Assembly (NCBI GenBank): GCA_020853075.1
Contig: JADYZS010000496.1
Coordinates: forward strand, 1-6,601
DNA: 6,601 nucleotides
Direction of reading: 5' to 3'
Source of the DNA: Anaerolineae bacterium
GTDB taxonomy: Bacteria > Chloroflexota > Anaerolineae > JADYZS01
Shown: one piece after another, positions 1 through 6,190 of the stretch
How positions within the stretch are numbered: position 1 is the first letter of the stretch
Layout: the number at the start of each line of letters is the position of its first letter
Notes under the pieces: model-generated
Databases searched by the model: none
Seen by the model: only the letters and a program-made list of their open reading frames with translations
What the model was told of the DNA's origin: nothing
Translations under genes and position numbers: made by a program

Positions 1-1
1 G

Positions 2-40
2 CGCATTGCCCTTTGGGTCGGCCTGCCGCCGCGCGCGTAG
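2..40 (+). CDS. Possible 3' end of an upstream gene (last 12 codons)
   Basis: Frame 2 is open from the window edge and reads RIALWVGLPPRA before a TAG stop at 38-40. Third codon positions are mostly G or C, like the genes downstream, and the stop lies only 11 nt before the structured repeat, a natural place for a gene to end. Twelve codons are too few to identify a family or to exclude chance. Upstream sequence would settle it. Confidence 0.3.
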   Translation, partial: RIALWVGLPPRA

Positions 41-51
41 ATCAGTGTTCA

Positions 52-147
52 GGCCCCCACCCCTCTCCCTCCCCCGTTCACTTTACAGGGGAGGGAGAGG
101 GGCTAGATACCCTCCCCTGCGTAGCGGGGGAGGGCAGGGTGGGGGCC
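52..147. repeat. C/G-rich structured intergenic repeat, left copy
   Basis: A perfect 11-bp closing stem, GGCCCCCACCC (52-62) with GGGTGGGGGCC (137-147), encloses two perfect hairpins. Hairpin A is CCCCTCTCCCTCCCC (60-74) with GGGGAGGGAGAGGGG (88-102), a 15-bp stem and 13-nt loop. Hairpin B is CCCTCCCC (110-117) with GGGGAGGG (127-134). The closing stem and hairpin A compete for 60-62. The same plan recurs at 5968-6110. Such C/G-rich palindromic elements are common between genes in Chloroflexota. No transposase and no clear target duplication are visible. No U-tract follows, so it is not a textbook terminator, although it could slow or end transcription arriving from upstream. Confidence 0.8.
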
Positions 148-180
148 CTATGTTACGGACGCCGGTCTCAATCCAAATTC

Positions 181-186
181 AAGGAG
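181..186 (+). promoter_or_regulatory. Ribosome binding site of sulfatase A
   Basis: AAGGAG lies 7 nt before the ATG at 194. This spacing selects that ATG over the in-frame ATG at 206. No convincing -35/-10 pair is visible between the repeat and this site, so the operon promoter was not located. Confidence 0.75.
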
Positions 187-193
187 CAACTAG

Positions 194-1537
194 ATGCCCA
201 GTAGAATGAGGCGCGTCATCTACTTTGACATAGACTCCCTGCGCCCGGATCACCTGGGCTGTTACGGCTACGTCCATCGCCCCACCTCACCGGCCATAGA
301 CCGCATCGCCCGCGAAGGCGTCCGCTTTGAGATCGCCTACACCTCCGATGCTCCTTGTATGCCGTCGCGCGCGGCGACCTTCACCGGGCGCATGGGCGTC
401 CACAACGGCGTCGTGACCCACGGCCCCCGGGGGTTGAGCATCCGCCCCGGCGCGCCGATGGTGCCTGAGTTATTGGCGAAAGCGGGGATGCGCACCTGCT
501 CCATCGCCGGTTTTGGTCGCCATCCCGCGCCCTGGTTCTATTCCCCCTGGCACGAGGTTCTGGATCCGGAACCGACGCTCCATTTCCAGTTGGCGCAGTC
601 CCACCACGTGAACAGGTTGGCGGAAGATTGGCTGCGCCACCACGCGCACGAGGAATTCTTCCTGCACCTGCAATACTGGGACCCCCACGTGCCCTATGAC
701 CTGCCCGAAGCGGTGCACGAGCCTTTCTATAAATATCCGCCGAACCCCTATCCCTCCGAGTCGCTCATTCGCCAGCAGTTGGAGCAATTCCCGCCGATGG
801 GGGCATCCTTCTGGGGTATGAGGACGGTGGCCGACGTCCATCGCCACCTCCAGAAATACGACGCGCAGATCCGTTATACCGATGACCACGTGGGCCGGAT
901 CATCGCCTTGTTGGATGAACTCGGCATCCTGGACGAGACTTTCATCGTCGTGACCGCCGACCACGGTGAGCAGCAGGGTGAATACGGCTCGTACCAGGAT
1001 CATAACGTGCCCTGCGAAGCGACCTTCCGCGTGCCTCTCATTCTGAGGGCGCCGGCGGTGCTGCCCCAGGGCCGGGTCCTGCCGGGACCTGTTCACGCGC
1101 AGGATGCCGTGCGGACGGCGTTGGAATACTGCGGCGTGGAGCCCCACGAGAAGTACGACTTTGTCTCCCTCTTCCCGGAGATACGCGGCGAAAGACCGGC
1201 ACGCGAGTTCGTCGTCTCCGGCCAGGGCCTCTATTCCGCTGGGCGCTGCCTGCGCACTCGTGAGTGGATGCTGCGCAAAGTCTATCATCCCGGTTTTTGG
1301 CCGCTCGCGCCCTGGTCGCTCTTCAAGGTTGACGAGGACCCCCACGAGGAACATGACCTCCTGAAAGAGCGGCTGGACGTATCCCATGACCTGCGGGAGA
1401 AACTGGAAGCGTGGGAGGCAGCGCAAGGCTCGCGGGCCGATGACCCCATGCGCCAACTGGCTGCCGAGGGGACACACGGCGGTTGGGCGCAAACCGCAGT
1501 TCTAGACCGCTTCGCCAAACGCTATTTGTCCGCCTAA
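194..1537 (+). CDS. Sulfatase A, formylglycine-type (alkaline phosphatase superfamily)
   Basis: This 447-aa protein is predicted to hydrolyse a sulfate ester (or a related phospho- or phosphonate ester) using a formylglycine made from Cys55. The signature CMPSRAATFTGR (55-66) fits the family pattern C-x-P-S-R followed by TGR. Other hallmarks are the N-terminal metal-binding region FDIDSLRPDHLGCYG (11-25) with D12/D14, H70 just after the signature, DPHVPY (163-168), and TADHG (254-258) with metal ligands D256 and H257. SLFKVDEDPHE (375-385) matches the C-terminal motif that sulfatases usually show as ELYDLxxDPxE. The GKWHLG motif of classical arylsulfatases is replaced by GFGRHP (106-111). No signal peptide or membrane segment precedes the first core strand, so the enzyme is likely cytoplasmic and its substrate imported. 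It is the first gene of the operon and a paralogue of the gene at 4554-5897. The substrate cannot be deduced, and a phosphonate monoester hydrolase or phosphodiesterase activity is possible. Confidence 0.94.
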   Translation: MPSRMRRVIYFDIDSLRPDHLGCYGYVHRPTSPAIDRIAREGVRFEIAYTSDAPCMPSRAATFTGRMGVHNGVVTHGPRGLSIRPGAPMVPELLAKAGMRTCSIAGFGRHPAPWFYSPWHEVLDPEPTLHFQLAQSHHVNRLAEDWLRHHAHEEFFLHLQYWDPHVPYDLPEAVHEPFYKYPPNPYPSESLIRQQLEQFPPMGASFWGMRTVADVHRHLQKYDAQIRYTDDHVGRIIALLDELGILDETFIVVTADHGEQQGEYGSYQDHNVPCEATFRVPLILRAPAVLPQGRVLPGPVHAQDAVRTALEYCGVEPHEKYDFVSLFPEIRGERPAREFVVSGQGLYSAGRCLRTREWMLRKVYHPGFWPLAPWSLFKVDEDPHEEHDLLKERLDVSHDLREKLEAWEAAQGSRADDPMRQLAAEGTHGGWAQTAVLDRFAKRYLSA

Positions 1538-1557
1538 CACCTGTGAGGTCTGTCACC

Positions 1558-2430
1558 ATGCCTGCAACCCAGATCACCATTCTGAGTTCCATGGCTGGAA
1601 AGGATTTTGCCCATGCCCTGGATCAGCACCAGGCATGGAACCTGAAGGTCCTTGATCTGAAAGATGGGATTTTCGGCAAGTCCGTGACCGATCTGACGGA
1701 TGGCGAAGCCCGACACGCCGCCGATCTCATCAACCGGCGAGGCTTGTCGGTTTATTGCCTGTCAACCATGCTCTTCGCTGGTGTGCTTGAGTCGGGGCCG
1801 GAGATATTTCAGAGAGAGCATCTTGATCGGCTGGATCGGGTCATTGCCATCTCTGCGATCCTGCGCCCCGCGCTGGTGCGGCTCCTCTCGCCAGAAACAG
1901 AGAAGCGTGCGGAGTTCGGCAACAGCATACGCTATATCGCTCGTGAGCACCCGTGGTTGCTGCGGATGTACGCCGAGGCCATCCATCGTCTCAAGCGGGC
2001 CGGCTTCCCGGTCACTATTGAGAACGAGGTTGGAAACAATGTCTTCTCCACTCCGGAAGAGGTAGTGGATTTATTCGCGGCACTGGGCTATCGGGACGAG
2101 GTAGGATTCACCTGGGACGTGCAAAACCTCTGGCAGATGGGACCGTATCCGACGATGGAGGTCTATCAACGGCTCAAGGGTGTGATCCGCTATTACCATC
2201 TGAAAGGGGGCCAGCACGGGCCCGATAGCCTCGCTCTCCAGTGGCGGACGTCGTTAGAGGATGCCTCGTGGCCTGTGATAGAGATCACCCGGCAGGTAGT
2301 CGCCGATGGCGTCAGCCCGGTTATCTGCCTGAATCCGCCGCACGGCAAACCCAAAGAAGGCTACGACTATTCCGATCTGGTCAAACGAGATCTGGATTTT
2401 GTGCGCAGGGTGATCCCAGGAGTGGCATAG
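1558..2430 (+). CDS. Sugar-phosphate isomerase/epimerase-like TIM-barrel protein (AP endonuclease 2 / xylose isomerase-like)
   Basis: This 290-aa protein has the usual length of the single-domain TIM-barrel family that includes xylose isomerase-like isomerases, tagatose/psicose epimerases and IolE/IolI. Candidate divalent-metal ligands sit where the family has them: Glu in TIENE (153-157), Asp in FTWDVQN (184-190, D187), His in YYHLKGG (212-218, H214) and Glu in PVIEIT (239-244, E242). Start: the reading frame extends upstream to 1483, but that would overlap the sulfatase by 55 nt. The ATG at 1558 follows a TGAGG (1544-1548) 9 nt away and lies 20 nt after the sulfatase stop. The gene is directly followed by a Gfo/Idh/MocA oxidoreductase, a pairing common in inositol and 3-keto-glycoside catabolism. 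The role may be isomerisation, epimerisation or beta-elimination of an oxidised sugar. The fold is secure but the reaction is not. Confidence 0.87.
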   Translation: MPATQITILSSMAGKDFAHALDQHQAWNLKVLDLKDGIFGKSVTDLTDGEARHAADLINRRGLSVYCLSTMLFAGVLESGPEIFQREHLDRLDRVIAISAILRPALVRLLSPETEKRAEFGNSIRYIAREHPWLLRMYAEAIHRLKRAGFPVTIENEVGNNVFSTPEEVVDLFAALGYRDEVGFTWDVQNLWQMGPYPTMEVYQRLKGVIRYYHLKGGQHGPDSLALQWRTSLEDASWPVIEITRQVVADGVSPVICLNPPHGKPKEGYDYSDLVKRDLDFVRRVIPGVA

Positions 2431-3507
2431 GTGAGTTACCAGAGAGAGTTCACCCAAAAACTGAACGTTGCGGTGGTGGGAGTCGGGATGCACACTTACC
2501 GCAACATCTTGCCAGCGGTGACTTTCCTGCCCGTCTCCCTGCGTGCCATCTGCGACATTGACGCCGGGAAGGCAGAAGTGACCGCAGCCCAATACGGTGC
2601 GAGGGCGTGGTACACCAGCAGCCGGGAGATGTATCGCAACGAGGAGTTGGATGCGGTCTTTCTCAGCGTCTCTCCCCAACTCCACCCTGTGTTGGCGTGC
2701 GAAGCCTTTGACGCGGGGCTGCACGTCTGGATGGAGAAGCCGCCGGCCATGCGCGCCTCTGAAGTAGAGGAGATGATCCGCCATCGGGGGGATAAGGTAG
2801 GCGTTGTCGGCTTCAAAAAGGTGTTCATGCCGTCCACACGCAAGGTCATAGAAATCCTTTTAATGGAGGGCTATGGCCCTCTGAGATCAATTCTAGGAGA
2901 GTATCCCATGACGATCCCCGAAGATGGCGAGAGTGTGCTGCGGGAACGGCGGTACGTCAACTGGCTGGCGAACGGCTGCCATCCCCTTTCGCTCATGCTT
3001 GCGGTGGGAGGCCCGGTATCGGCGGTGGTGGTTCACCGGAGCAAGCACGGGGGCGGGGCGTGTATCCTGCATTTCGCGGATGGGGCTATCGGCAACCTGC
3101 ACCTGGCTGCCGGAAGCCCGTTGTCGCAACCGACGGAGCGATATGCCTTCTCCGGCAACAACTGCCATCTGGTGATAGACAACTCCTCGCGCGTGACCTT
3201 CCAGCGCGGCATCCCTTTTGACTACAATAGAACTGCGAATTATGCACCGGCCGGGCTTGACAGCGGTGCCATCGTCTGGGAACCGCAGAACAGCCTGGCG
3301 ACCCTGGAGAACAAGTCGCTCTTCACTCAGGGCTTTTACGGTGAGATGCGCCATTTCTGCGATCAGATTCTGGCGGGCCAACCTGCCTCATTGGGATCGC
3401 TGGAATTTGCCTTGCAGGTGATGAAAGTGTATGAGGCAGCGCTGCTGTCCGACGGCAATATGGTCGCCGTTCAAGAGAGCAATAAGGGCGAAGGAGCAAG
3501 ATTATGA
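2431..3507 (+). CDS. Gfo/Idh/MocA-family NAD(P)-dependent sugar oxidoreductase
   Basis: This 358-aa protein has full family length. An N-terminal Rossmann domain begins at about residue 11, with the dinucleotide-binding turn [15 protein letters not shown] (15-29) and an acidic end of strand 2 at CDID (41-44). MEKPPAM (101-107) is the EKP motif, whose Lys103 is the usual catalytic or cofactor-contacting lysine. The C-terminal alpha/beta domain carries NGCHPLSL (181-188), in which H184 matches the family's catalytic histidine, although the flanking Asp residues of the common D-x-G-x-H-x-x-D pattern are absent. The family oxidises or reduces hydroxyl/keto groups of sugars, inositols and glycosides. 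Start: GTG at 2431, immediately after the upstream TAG, with AGGAG (2418-2422) 8 nt upstream. This zero-gap junction implies translational coupling to the TIM-barrel gene. No signal peptide is seen, so it is cytoplasmic. Substrate and direction are unknown. Confidence 0.93.
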   Translation: MSYQREFTQKLNVAVVGVGMHTYRNILPAVTFLPVSLRAICDIDAGKAEVTAAQYGARAWYTSSREMYRNEELDAVFLSVSPQLHPVLACEAFDAGLHVWMEKPPAMRASEVEEMIRHRGDKVGVVGFKKVFMPSTRKVIEILLMEGYGPLRSILGEYPMTIPEDGESVLRERRYVNWLANGCHPLSLMLAVGGPVSAVVVHRSKHGGGACILHFADGAIGNLHLAAGSPLSQPTERYAFSGNNCHLVIDNSSRVTFQRGIPFDYNRTANYAPAGLDSGAIVWEPQNSLATLENKSLFTQGFYGEMRHFCDQILAGQPASLGSLEFALQVMKVYEAALLSDGNMVAVQESNKGEGARL

Positions 3508-4514
3508 ACTCGCGCGAAAGAATCAACAGCATTTTCGCGCGCCGTACCAGCGACCGGGTCGGCTTTTGGACCGGGAACCCCAAGAAGGAGTTCCTGGACC
3601 TCCACCTGCCCGCATTGGGCCTGAGCGAGCGGGAGGAGTTCTATCGGCTTTTGGACGACGACTGCCGCTGGATCTCGGCGGATGGGGGGTACAAGCACCC
3701 GGAGAAGAAACCGCCCTTTGACATGCTCGGCGGGAAGGCACGCACCAGCACTGCCGAAGAGGGCTGCCTTGCCCACGCCGAATCGCTGGCCGAGGTAGAG
3801 GCGATTCCCTGGCCCAACCCCGATTATTGTGACTTCTCCAGCGTCATCGCGCGCATCCGCCAATACCCCGACAAGGCCGTTTTCACCGGCTGGTGGTCCT
3901 CCTTCTGGCACTACACCGCCGAATACTTCGGGATGGAGAACTACTTCATGAGGCTGTACACCCATCCCAAGATCGTGGAAGCGGTGAACGAGCATGTGGT
4001 CAGTTTCCTGGTGGAGGCCAACCGGCGGTTCTTCCAGGCCCTCGGTGACGATGCAGACATCTTCTTCATCGGCAATGATTGGGGGAGCCAGCATAACCTT
4101 CTGATGTCGCCGGAGGCTTTCCAGAAGTTCGTCCTCCCCGGCTTCAAGCGGATCATTGACGTTGCCAAGAGCTTTAATAAAAAGGTTCTGCTGCACTCCT
4201 GCGGTTCCATCGCCAAGGCCATCCCGATGCTGATTGACGCGGGAATTGATGCCCTGCATCCCTTACAGGCGAAGGCCAAGGGGATGGATGCGGTGACTCT
4301 GTCGCGTCTCTACAAGGGACACATCGCCTTCGTGGGTGGCGTGGATGCGCAACACCTGCTGGTGTACGGCACCCCGCAACAGATCAAGGATGAGGTGCAC
4401 CGGCTGCGAGACCTCTGCGGCCCACACTACGTCGTCAGCGGAAGCCACGAGGCGGTACTCATAGATCATAAACTGGAAAACATCATGGCGATGGCCGAGG
4501 CTGCGCGAGAGTGA
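3504..4514 (+). CDS. Uroporphyrinogen decarboxylase-like (MtaA/CmuA-type superfamily) protein, not HemE
   Basis: This 336-aa protein covers the whole URO-D-fold TIM barrel. Recognisable blocks are [12 protein letters not shown] (19-30), [10 protein letters not shown] (187-196), [13 protein letters not shown] (200-212), VLLHSCGSI (228-236), [11 protein letters not shown] (252-262), [11 protein letters not shown] (276-286) and SGSHEAV (312-318). The RQAGR porphyrin-carboxylate motif of true HemE is absent; the equivalent place reads WTGNP. This argues against haem synthesis. The superfamily also includes zinc-dependent methyltransferases (MtaA, CmuA) that use a His-x-Cys pair, and H231/C233 fit that. 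H315 may stand in for their third ligand, which is an inference. Many relatives of this type sit in sugar-catabolic clusters with no assigned reaction. The ATG overlaps the preceding stop in an ATGA (3504-3507), with AAGGAG (3491-3496) 7 nt upstream, so it is tightly coupled to the oxidoreductase. No corrinoid protein is nearby. Confidence 0.88.
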   Translation: MNSRERINSIFARRTSDRVGFWTGNPKKEFLDLHLPALGLSEREEFYRLLDDDCRWISADGGYKHPEKKPPFDMLGGKARTSTAEEGCLAHAESLAEVEAIPWPNPDYCDFSSVIARIRQYPDKAVFTGWWSSFWHYTAEYFGMENYFMRLYTHPKIVEAVNEHVVSFLVEANRRFFQALGDDADIFFIGNDWGSQHNLLMSPEAFQKFVLPGFKRIIDVAKSFNKKVLLHSCGSIAKAIPMLIDAGIDALHPLQAKAKGMDAVTLSRLYKGHIAFVGGVDAQHLLVYGTPQQIKDEVHRLRDLCGPHYVVSGSHEAVLIDHKLENIMAMAEAARE

Positions 4515-4538
4515 ATTCTCCATCGGCTACATACCCAG

Positions 4539-4545
4539 AAAGGAG
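4539..4545 (+). promoter_or_regulatory. Ribosome binding site of sulfatase B
   Basis: AAAGGAG sits 8 nt before the ATG at 4554. A GTG at 4545 is in frame and would extend the protein by three residues, but its G is the last base of this site, so it cannot serve as the start. Choosing 4554 gives 447 residues, exactly the length of sulfatase A. Confidence 0.8.
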
Positions 4546-4553
4546 TGCCTGCC

Positions 4554-5897
4554 ATGCCCGACAGGCCACGCCGAGTCATCTACTTTGACATTGATTCTGT
4601 GCGCCCGGATCACCTGGGCTGCTACGGCTACCACCGCCCAACTTCACCAGCGTTGGATCGCGTTGCCCGCGAGGGCGTCCGCTTTGAGATCGCCTATACT
4701 TCCGATAGCCCTTGCATGCCCTCGCGCTGCGCCACCTTAACGGGGCGCATGGGCATCCATACCGGCGTTGTGACCCACGGCGAACGCGGCGAGAGCATCC
4801 GCCCTGGCGCGCCTACCATACCGGAACTCCTGGCAAAATCGGGAATACGTACCTGCTCCATCGCCAGTTTCGGCAGGCATCCGGCTCCGTGGTTTTACGC
4901 GCCCTGGCACGAGGTCCTTGACCCCGCGCCCACGCGCCATTTCCAACGCAACTACTCCCACGAGGTCAACGCGCTGGCCGAGGACTGGCTGCGCCGCCAC
5001 GCCCAGGAGGATTTCTTCCTTCATCTGCAATACTGGGATCCCCACGTGCCATACGATCTGCCAGAGCCTGTCCACCGGGCGTTCTACCACTATCCGCCGA
5101 TTGACTACCCGCCCGAAGACCTGATCCGGCAGCACTTGAACGAATACGCCACGCCCCTCAGCGCGCGCTACTACCGGCTCAACTCGGTGGAGGATGTGCA
5201 CCGCCACATCCAGAAATACGATGCCCAGATCCGCTATACCGATGACTACGTGGGTAGAGTCCTTACGCTCCTGGAGGAGCTGGGGATCCTGGACGAAACG
5301 TTGATCGTCATCACCGCCGACCACGGCGACCAGCAAGGCGAATACAACGTCTATCACGACCACATCCTGGCCTGCGAGGCAGTTCTGCGGGTGCCCCTCA
5401 TCCTCAGGGCTCCGCGCTCGCTCCCGCAGGGCATAGTGATCGCCGGCCCCGTCTATAGCCAGGACGCGGTCCGCACGGTCATGGAGTATTGCGGCGTGGA
5501 GCCGCACCCGAACCACGATTTCCGCTCGTTGCTGCCGCTGATTGCCGGAAAAGAGATCGCTCGCGACTTCGTCGTCTCCGGCCATGGCCTCTGCTCGGCG
5601 GGGCGCTGCCTGCGCACGGACAGATGGATGTTGCGCAAAGTCTATCATCCCGGCTTCTGGAACGTTCCACCCTGGTCGCTCTTCAAGATAGACGAGGATC
5701 CGCACGAGCAGCGGGATTGCATCGCAGAATATCCGGAGGTCTTCGCCGATCTCTACCGCAAGATGGAGGAGTGGGAACGGGCACAAGGCCCCAGAGATGC
5801 CGACCCGATGCTCAACCTCGCCAGCGAGGGGCCGTTCTGTTACGATAAGCAGATCACGACCCTGGATCAGTATGCCAGGCGGTATCTGCCGGCGTAG
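4554..5897 (+). CDS. Sulfatase B, formylglycine-type, paralogue of sulfatase A
   Basis: This 447-aa protein aligns with the gene at 194-1537 over its whole length with only two single-residue gaps. A hand count gives about 316 of 446 identical positions (roughly 70%). It keeps all the hallmarks: FDIDSVRPDHLGCYG (11-25), CMPSRCATLTGR (54-65, formylglycine precursor Cys54), WDPHVPYDL (161-169), TADHG (254-258) and SLFKIDEDPHE (375-385). It carries an extra Cys59 inside the signature where sulfatase A has Ala. There is no signal peptide, so it is likely cytoplasmic and needs in-cell maturation by FGE or anSME, neither of which is in this window. It is the last gene of the operon, 39 nt after the URO-D-like gene. 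The most divergent stretch is about 195-210, plus the C-terminal tail after about 389, so its substrate range probably differs from that of sulfatase A. The exact substrate is unknown. Confidence 0.94.
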   Translation: MPDRPRRVIYFDIDSVRPDHLGCYGYHRPTSPALDRVAREGVRFEIAYTSDSPCMPSRCATLTGRMGIHTGVVTHGERGESIRPGAPTIPELLAKSGIRTCSIASFGRHPAPWFYAPWHEVLDPAPTRHFQRNYSHEVNALAEDWLRRHAQEDFFLHLQYWDPHVPYDLPEPVHRAFYHYPPIDYPPEDLIRQHLNEYATPLSARYYRLNSVEDVHRHIQKYDAQIRYTDDYVGRVLTLLEELGILDETLIVITADHGDQQGEYNVYHDHILACEAVLRVPLILRAPRSLPQGIVIAGPVYSQDAVRTVMEYCGVEPHPNHDFRSLLPLIAGKEIARDFVVSGHGLCSAGRCLRTDRWMLRKVYHPGFWNVPPWSLFKIDEDPHEQRDCIAEYPEVFADLYRKMEEWERAQGPRDADPMLNLASEGPFCYDKQITTLDQYARRYLPA

Positions 5898-5967
5898 ATG
5901 CCTCCTCGTTCCCTCGCACACAAGGGTGGGTATACCGAGAAGGGGCCGGCGGCAGGAGTATCATTTC

Positions 5968-6110
5968 CCCTCATCCCCGACCCCTCTCCCGCAAGGCATT
6001 GGGAAGAACGCACCGTGTACGCCAAGCCGTACTCGGCATGGTGGGTACACGGGAGAGGGGGGGGGCGTCCAAAATCCTCTCCCCTTCGGGGAGAGGACAG
6101 GGTGAGGGGT
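5968..6110. repeat. C/G-rich structured intergenic repeat, right copy, with an enlarged hairpin loop
   Basis: A closing stem, CCCCTCATCC (5968-5977) with GGGTGAGGGG (6100-6109), one G-T wobble, encloses two hairpins. Hairpin A is CCCCTCTCCC (5982-5991) with GGGAGAGGGG (6051-6060). Hairpin B is CCTCTCCCC (6076-6084) with GGGGAGAGG (6088-6096) around a TTC loop. This is the plan of the element at 52-147. The loop of hairpin A is about 59 nt and contains its own palindrome, CCGTGTAC (6013-6020) with GTACACGG (6045-6052), and inside that GCCG (6026-6029) with CGGC (6034-6037). It follows the last operon gene by 70 nt. No T-run follows any stem, so any role in transcription termination is unproven. 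The stretch 5898-5967 before it shows nothing recognisable. Confidence 0.78.
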
Positions 6111-6136
6111 GATCTTACATTCACGAGGTTTATGTC

Positions 6137-6190
6137 ATGAGATTTGATCCCAATACAATATCTACGCTCTTGTCGGGAGCCAACGCATGA
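6137..6190 (+). CDS. Possible 17-codon leader ORF upstream of the GH13 gene
   Basis: ATG at 6137 opens MRFDPNTISTLLSGANA and stops at TGA 6188-6190. The stop overlaps the ATG at 6187 in an ATGA, the same junction type seen at 3504-3507. A GAGG (6125-6128) lies 8 nt upstream. It may be a translated leader coupled to the GH13 gene, the remnant of a decayed gene, or chance. The peptide resembles nothing I recognise, and a short ORF ending in ATGA can occur by accident. Confidence 0.25.
   Translation: MRFDPNTISTLLSGANA

Noticed and set aside
6..209. Overlapping short ORFs at the left edge
   Set aside because: They are products of translating the C/G-rich repeat, with no SD or family features.
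470..1492. Long antisense reading frame (340 codons) across sulfatase A
   Set aside because: It is the reverse-strand shadow of a GC-rich gene. The sense frame has clear sulfatase motifs, an SD site and a close paralogue, while the antisense product shows no family features.
1483..1557. Upstream extension of the TIM-barrel gene
   Set aside because: It would overlap the sulfatase by 55 nt and add a basic segment unlike the family. The ATG at 1558 has an SD site and begins just before the first barrel strand.
3471..4259. Antisense reading frame (262 codons) across the URO-D-like gene
   Set aside because: It has no recognisable motifs and lies fully within a well-supported sense gene that has SD and coupled start.
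4737..5921. Long antisense reading frame (394 codons) across sulfatase B
   Set aside because: Same cause as in sulfatase A. The similarity of the two antisense frames only mirrors the similarity of the sense genes.
6076..6110. Rho-independent terminator at hairpin B of the right repeat
   Set aside because: The 9-bp stem is strong, but no T-run follows it; the next bases are ACAGGGTGAGG. It is better explained as part of the repeat.
5898..6140. 80-codon ORF right after sulfatase B
   Set aside because: It reads straight through the hairpin repeat, has Pro/Arg/Gly-rich low-complexity content and no SD, because its ATG abuts the upstream stop.
6129..6159. Promoter with -10 TACAAT (6154-6159) before the GH13 gene
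   Set aside because: The -10-like hexamer is acceptable, but the only TTG-type -35 (TTGATC, 6144-6149) is 4 nt away, and hexamers at 16-19 nt spacing are poor.
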